From Magnolia sinica (taxonomy: Eukaryota > Streptophyta > Magnoliopsida > Magnoliales > Magnoliaceae), in contig NC_080574.1 of assembly GCF_029962835.1 (NCBI RefSeq), positions 22,232,001-22,296,000 of the forward strand: DNA of 64,000 bases. The letters run 5' to 3'. The position numbers and the translations under genes were made by a program. Position 1 is the first letter of the stretch. The number at the start of each line of letters is the position of its first letter. Below, piece after piece: positions 62,095 through 64,000 of the stretch. The notes below the pieces were generated by a model. The model was not told the origin of the DNA. It saw only the letters and a program-made list of their open reading frames with translations, and searched no databases.

Positions 62095-62891
62095 GTAAAG
62101 AAATTAGAACTTCATATTCTCACTTGTTCTAAATACATTATATCATCATCAACAAATTTCTTCCTTGGGTTTTAAATTTACATGGTCTTAATATGAATTG
62201 ATTTGTTAACATTCTACAAAAAAGAAGGAAAAGAAAAGAAAAGAAAAAAAAAAGGGGTTGATTTGTATGCTTTAAGCTAGATAATTTTCTATTTTCTCAA
62301 ACCTTCTTCTGCTATACAGATTGTTGGTCTAGTAGGAACCCATATATGCATCTCGAGGTGTCATGGCAAAAGAAGTTTGTTTCCTTCGAAAGAAGGTACA
62401 TTTTCACGAGGCTTATGCATGCGGTGGGTGATTGGACGCTCAAAGTGTTCTTGATGAAACTGCAATGTTTTAATAGCATATCATACTATAATGTTTTGGC
62501 TGCTGATAAAGGAAAGCACTTAGTGAGATATATTTGACATACAGGAACTCTTCTATTTTATTAGTGTTCATAGGACAAACACAAGTGATATGATAAACTC
62601 GCAGGTATGAATGGATGGACTGGATGATAGTATATATTTAAAATATGATCGACAGTCATAATCAACCAACTTCACCCTTAAACCATAGGACATGATTCAT
62701 TTTTTTTTTGACTTTTTTTTTTCCTGCAAAATTGATACCATAGGATCCCCTTCCCTGTCATTCTTATGTGTCCTTATGGGCTTGTTTCATGCTGCAGCTA
62801 TATAGATCCTGAGGCTGTTATTGGATACAAAGATGGGACAGCTCGTGTATTTGATATGTATAGTCAGCGTTGTTCTTGAATTATCAGGTAT
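62095..62891 (+). pseudogene. duplicated fragment of the F-box/WD40 gene (exons 5-6)
   Basis: A direct copy of 47701-48484. The exon 5 copy (62320-62423) changes Arg to His in GTRICIW and its Trp to Ser. The exon 6 copy (62798-62887) changes GCEDG to GYKDG and turns a CGT codon near the end into TGA (CSRII becomes CS-stop). Splice sites are kept. The copy starts abruptly at GTAAAG and ends where an LTR element inserted after GTAT. It is on the same strand as its source and 14.4 kb away. Confidence 0.92.
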
Positions 62892-64000
62892 TGTTGGGAA
62901 GCGCGGAAGGTGAGCCCTCAAGATCTGACGGTCTACATGATGTTTGGAACCTTTACAAAGCAGAAGAACGGTACTCCAACGGCCCGCCTATCTACTACTG
63001 GAGCAGATGGAACTATTCACACCTCTGATCCTACGGTATATAGTGGTCCCGGATTGCGATCTATGGATCAGATCGTCCCAAGGACAAGCTAAGATGGACA
63101 GACTCTCGTGCACAATGTTTCTCTCTCCGTATACTCTCAGTATTTTTGTATATCTCATTATGCGAGAGAGAGCGCATGCCTTTTTATGGGAAAGGAAGGG
63201 AGTTTGGATGAGACCATATCATCCGGTCTTATCCCTATCTCCTATCATAAATCAAATTCAATTTTGAATTTGAAATATAACAGAAAAGGAGAAAGGCCGG
63301 AAGATGCCTAAATATGTGGGACCCACCCACTAGTGATTGCTCACCAGTGGGCCCCACCGGCCTACGTCCAACATCTCCCACTCAATCACATTGTGGGATA
63401 GGCACATAAATTTGTCCATTTAACTCGCCTAATAACAATCAAAGATCAAACATCGCGATCAAAAGAATCAGAGGCGTGGGACCAGCTGGATCACCATAAT
63501 CTTCTCACAGGTGCTTAAGTACTAAGTGACCACCTGACTAGTACTCAATAACCCAAGCTTTGCAATGCTTGTCCTAGTCCGCATGGCCACACCGGATGGA
63601 GTTAACTCCCGACCTGGAGTACTCGGCCAACATACGCACTTATCCAACTTATCGAGTTATTATGAAAACTTGATTTTTCACAAACTTCGAATAAAACCAA
63701 TTTAAAGCAATACTTATATATGTATATGCTTTTTAAGAAAAATACTGTTTGTAAAAGTCTAATAAAAACAACTCGATACTGCCGGCGGATAAGTCTTCAA
63801 GTGCGTATTTATAGTTCTAGAAACTTGGTATAGCTGTCACGGGATCTTCCCCACGTAGATGTGTAATTTGAAATTAATCAAGCCGCTTTCCTAGCATAAC
63901 TGAGTCTGGCCAATCAAGGACTTTTCGTCATAGTACACTAAAGTAGTGACACTCAATCTTATCCTCATATATACAAGATGAGGGTAGCTAAGGACACAAA
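62892..64000 (-). mobile_element. LTR retrotransposon, 3' part, runs off the window
   Basis: An LTR of about 482 bp spans 62892-63373 with TGTTGG and CCAACA tips. Read on the minus strand, a purine-rich tract (GAGTGGGAGA) lies immediately before it, so this is the 3' LTR of a minus-strand element whose body extends right beyond 64000. Five bases, GGTAT, precede the LTR on the left and would be the target duplication. The part at 63374-64000 shows no coding region, as expected of the 3' untranslated part. Superfamily is not certain; I would guess Copia from LTR length and tract. Completeness cannot be judged from this window. Confidence 0.75.

Overview
This window looks like nuclear DNA of a flowering plant. 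It holds many-exon plant genes with consensus GT-AG introns, a thylakoid-membrane ascorbate peroxidase, a nuclear copy of plastid ycf1, L1-type LINEs and a dense load of short inverted-repeat transposons. The recurring block around 'GTGGGGCCCACCATGATGT' is one I associate with magnoliid genomes (Magnolia and laurel relatives). That placement is an inference, not proven here. No prokaryotic feature, tRNA, rRNA or CRISPR array was found.

Layout. (1) 1-2650: possible 5' part of an unrecognised leftward gene. (2) About 3.15-17.85 kb: one very large, decayed Mutator-like DNA transposon. Its inverted terminal repeats are about 240 bp. Inside both ends lie large tandem arrays of a ~21 bp unit in opposite orientation, so the arrays form an outer inverted repeat. 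It carries a rightward gene with DUF1985 and a Ulp1-type protease, a leftward MURA transposase, a long hairpin, a ~100 bp minisatellite, an ORF of the 'putative plant transposon protein' family and a 0.6 kb piece of plastid ycf1. (3) 17.85-22.7 kb: a field of MITEs, one with perfect 9 bp target duplications. (4) 22720-31144, minus strand: a complete 12-exon gene for thylakoid-bound ascorbate peroxidase (424 aa). (5) 31.1-33.0 kb: shared upstream region between two divergent genes, mostly MITEs. (6) 33028-54143, plus strand: a complete 9-exon F-box/WD40 gene (430 aa). Its introns hold five L1 fragments, all in the sense direction. (7) 56013-60231, minus strand: an aldehyde dehydrogenase family 3 gene whose 5' end is not found, with one exon a base short and one exon missing, so probably inactive. 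(8) 62095-62891: a direct duplicate of exons 5-6 of the F-box/WD40 gene, interrupted by an LTR retrotransposon on the minus strand that runs off the window.

The three host genes are unrelated in function: hydrogen peroxide removal at the thylakoid, substrate selection for an SCF-type ubiquitin ligase, and fatty-aldehyde oxidation. I see no sign that they form a cluster. The unusual biology is in the giant Mutator-like element and in how transposons have reshaped the F-box/WD40 and ALDH3 loci.
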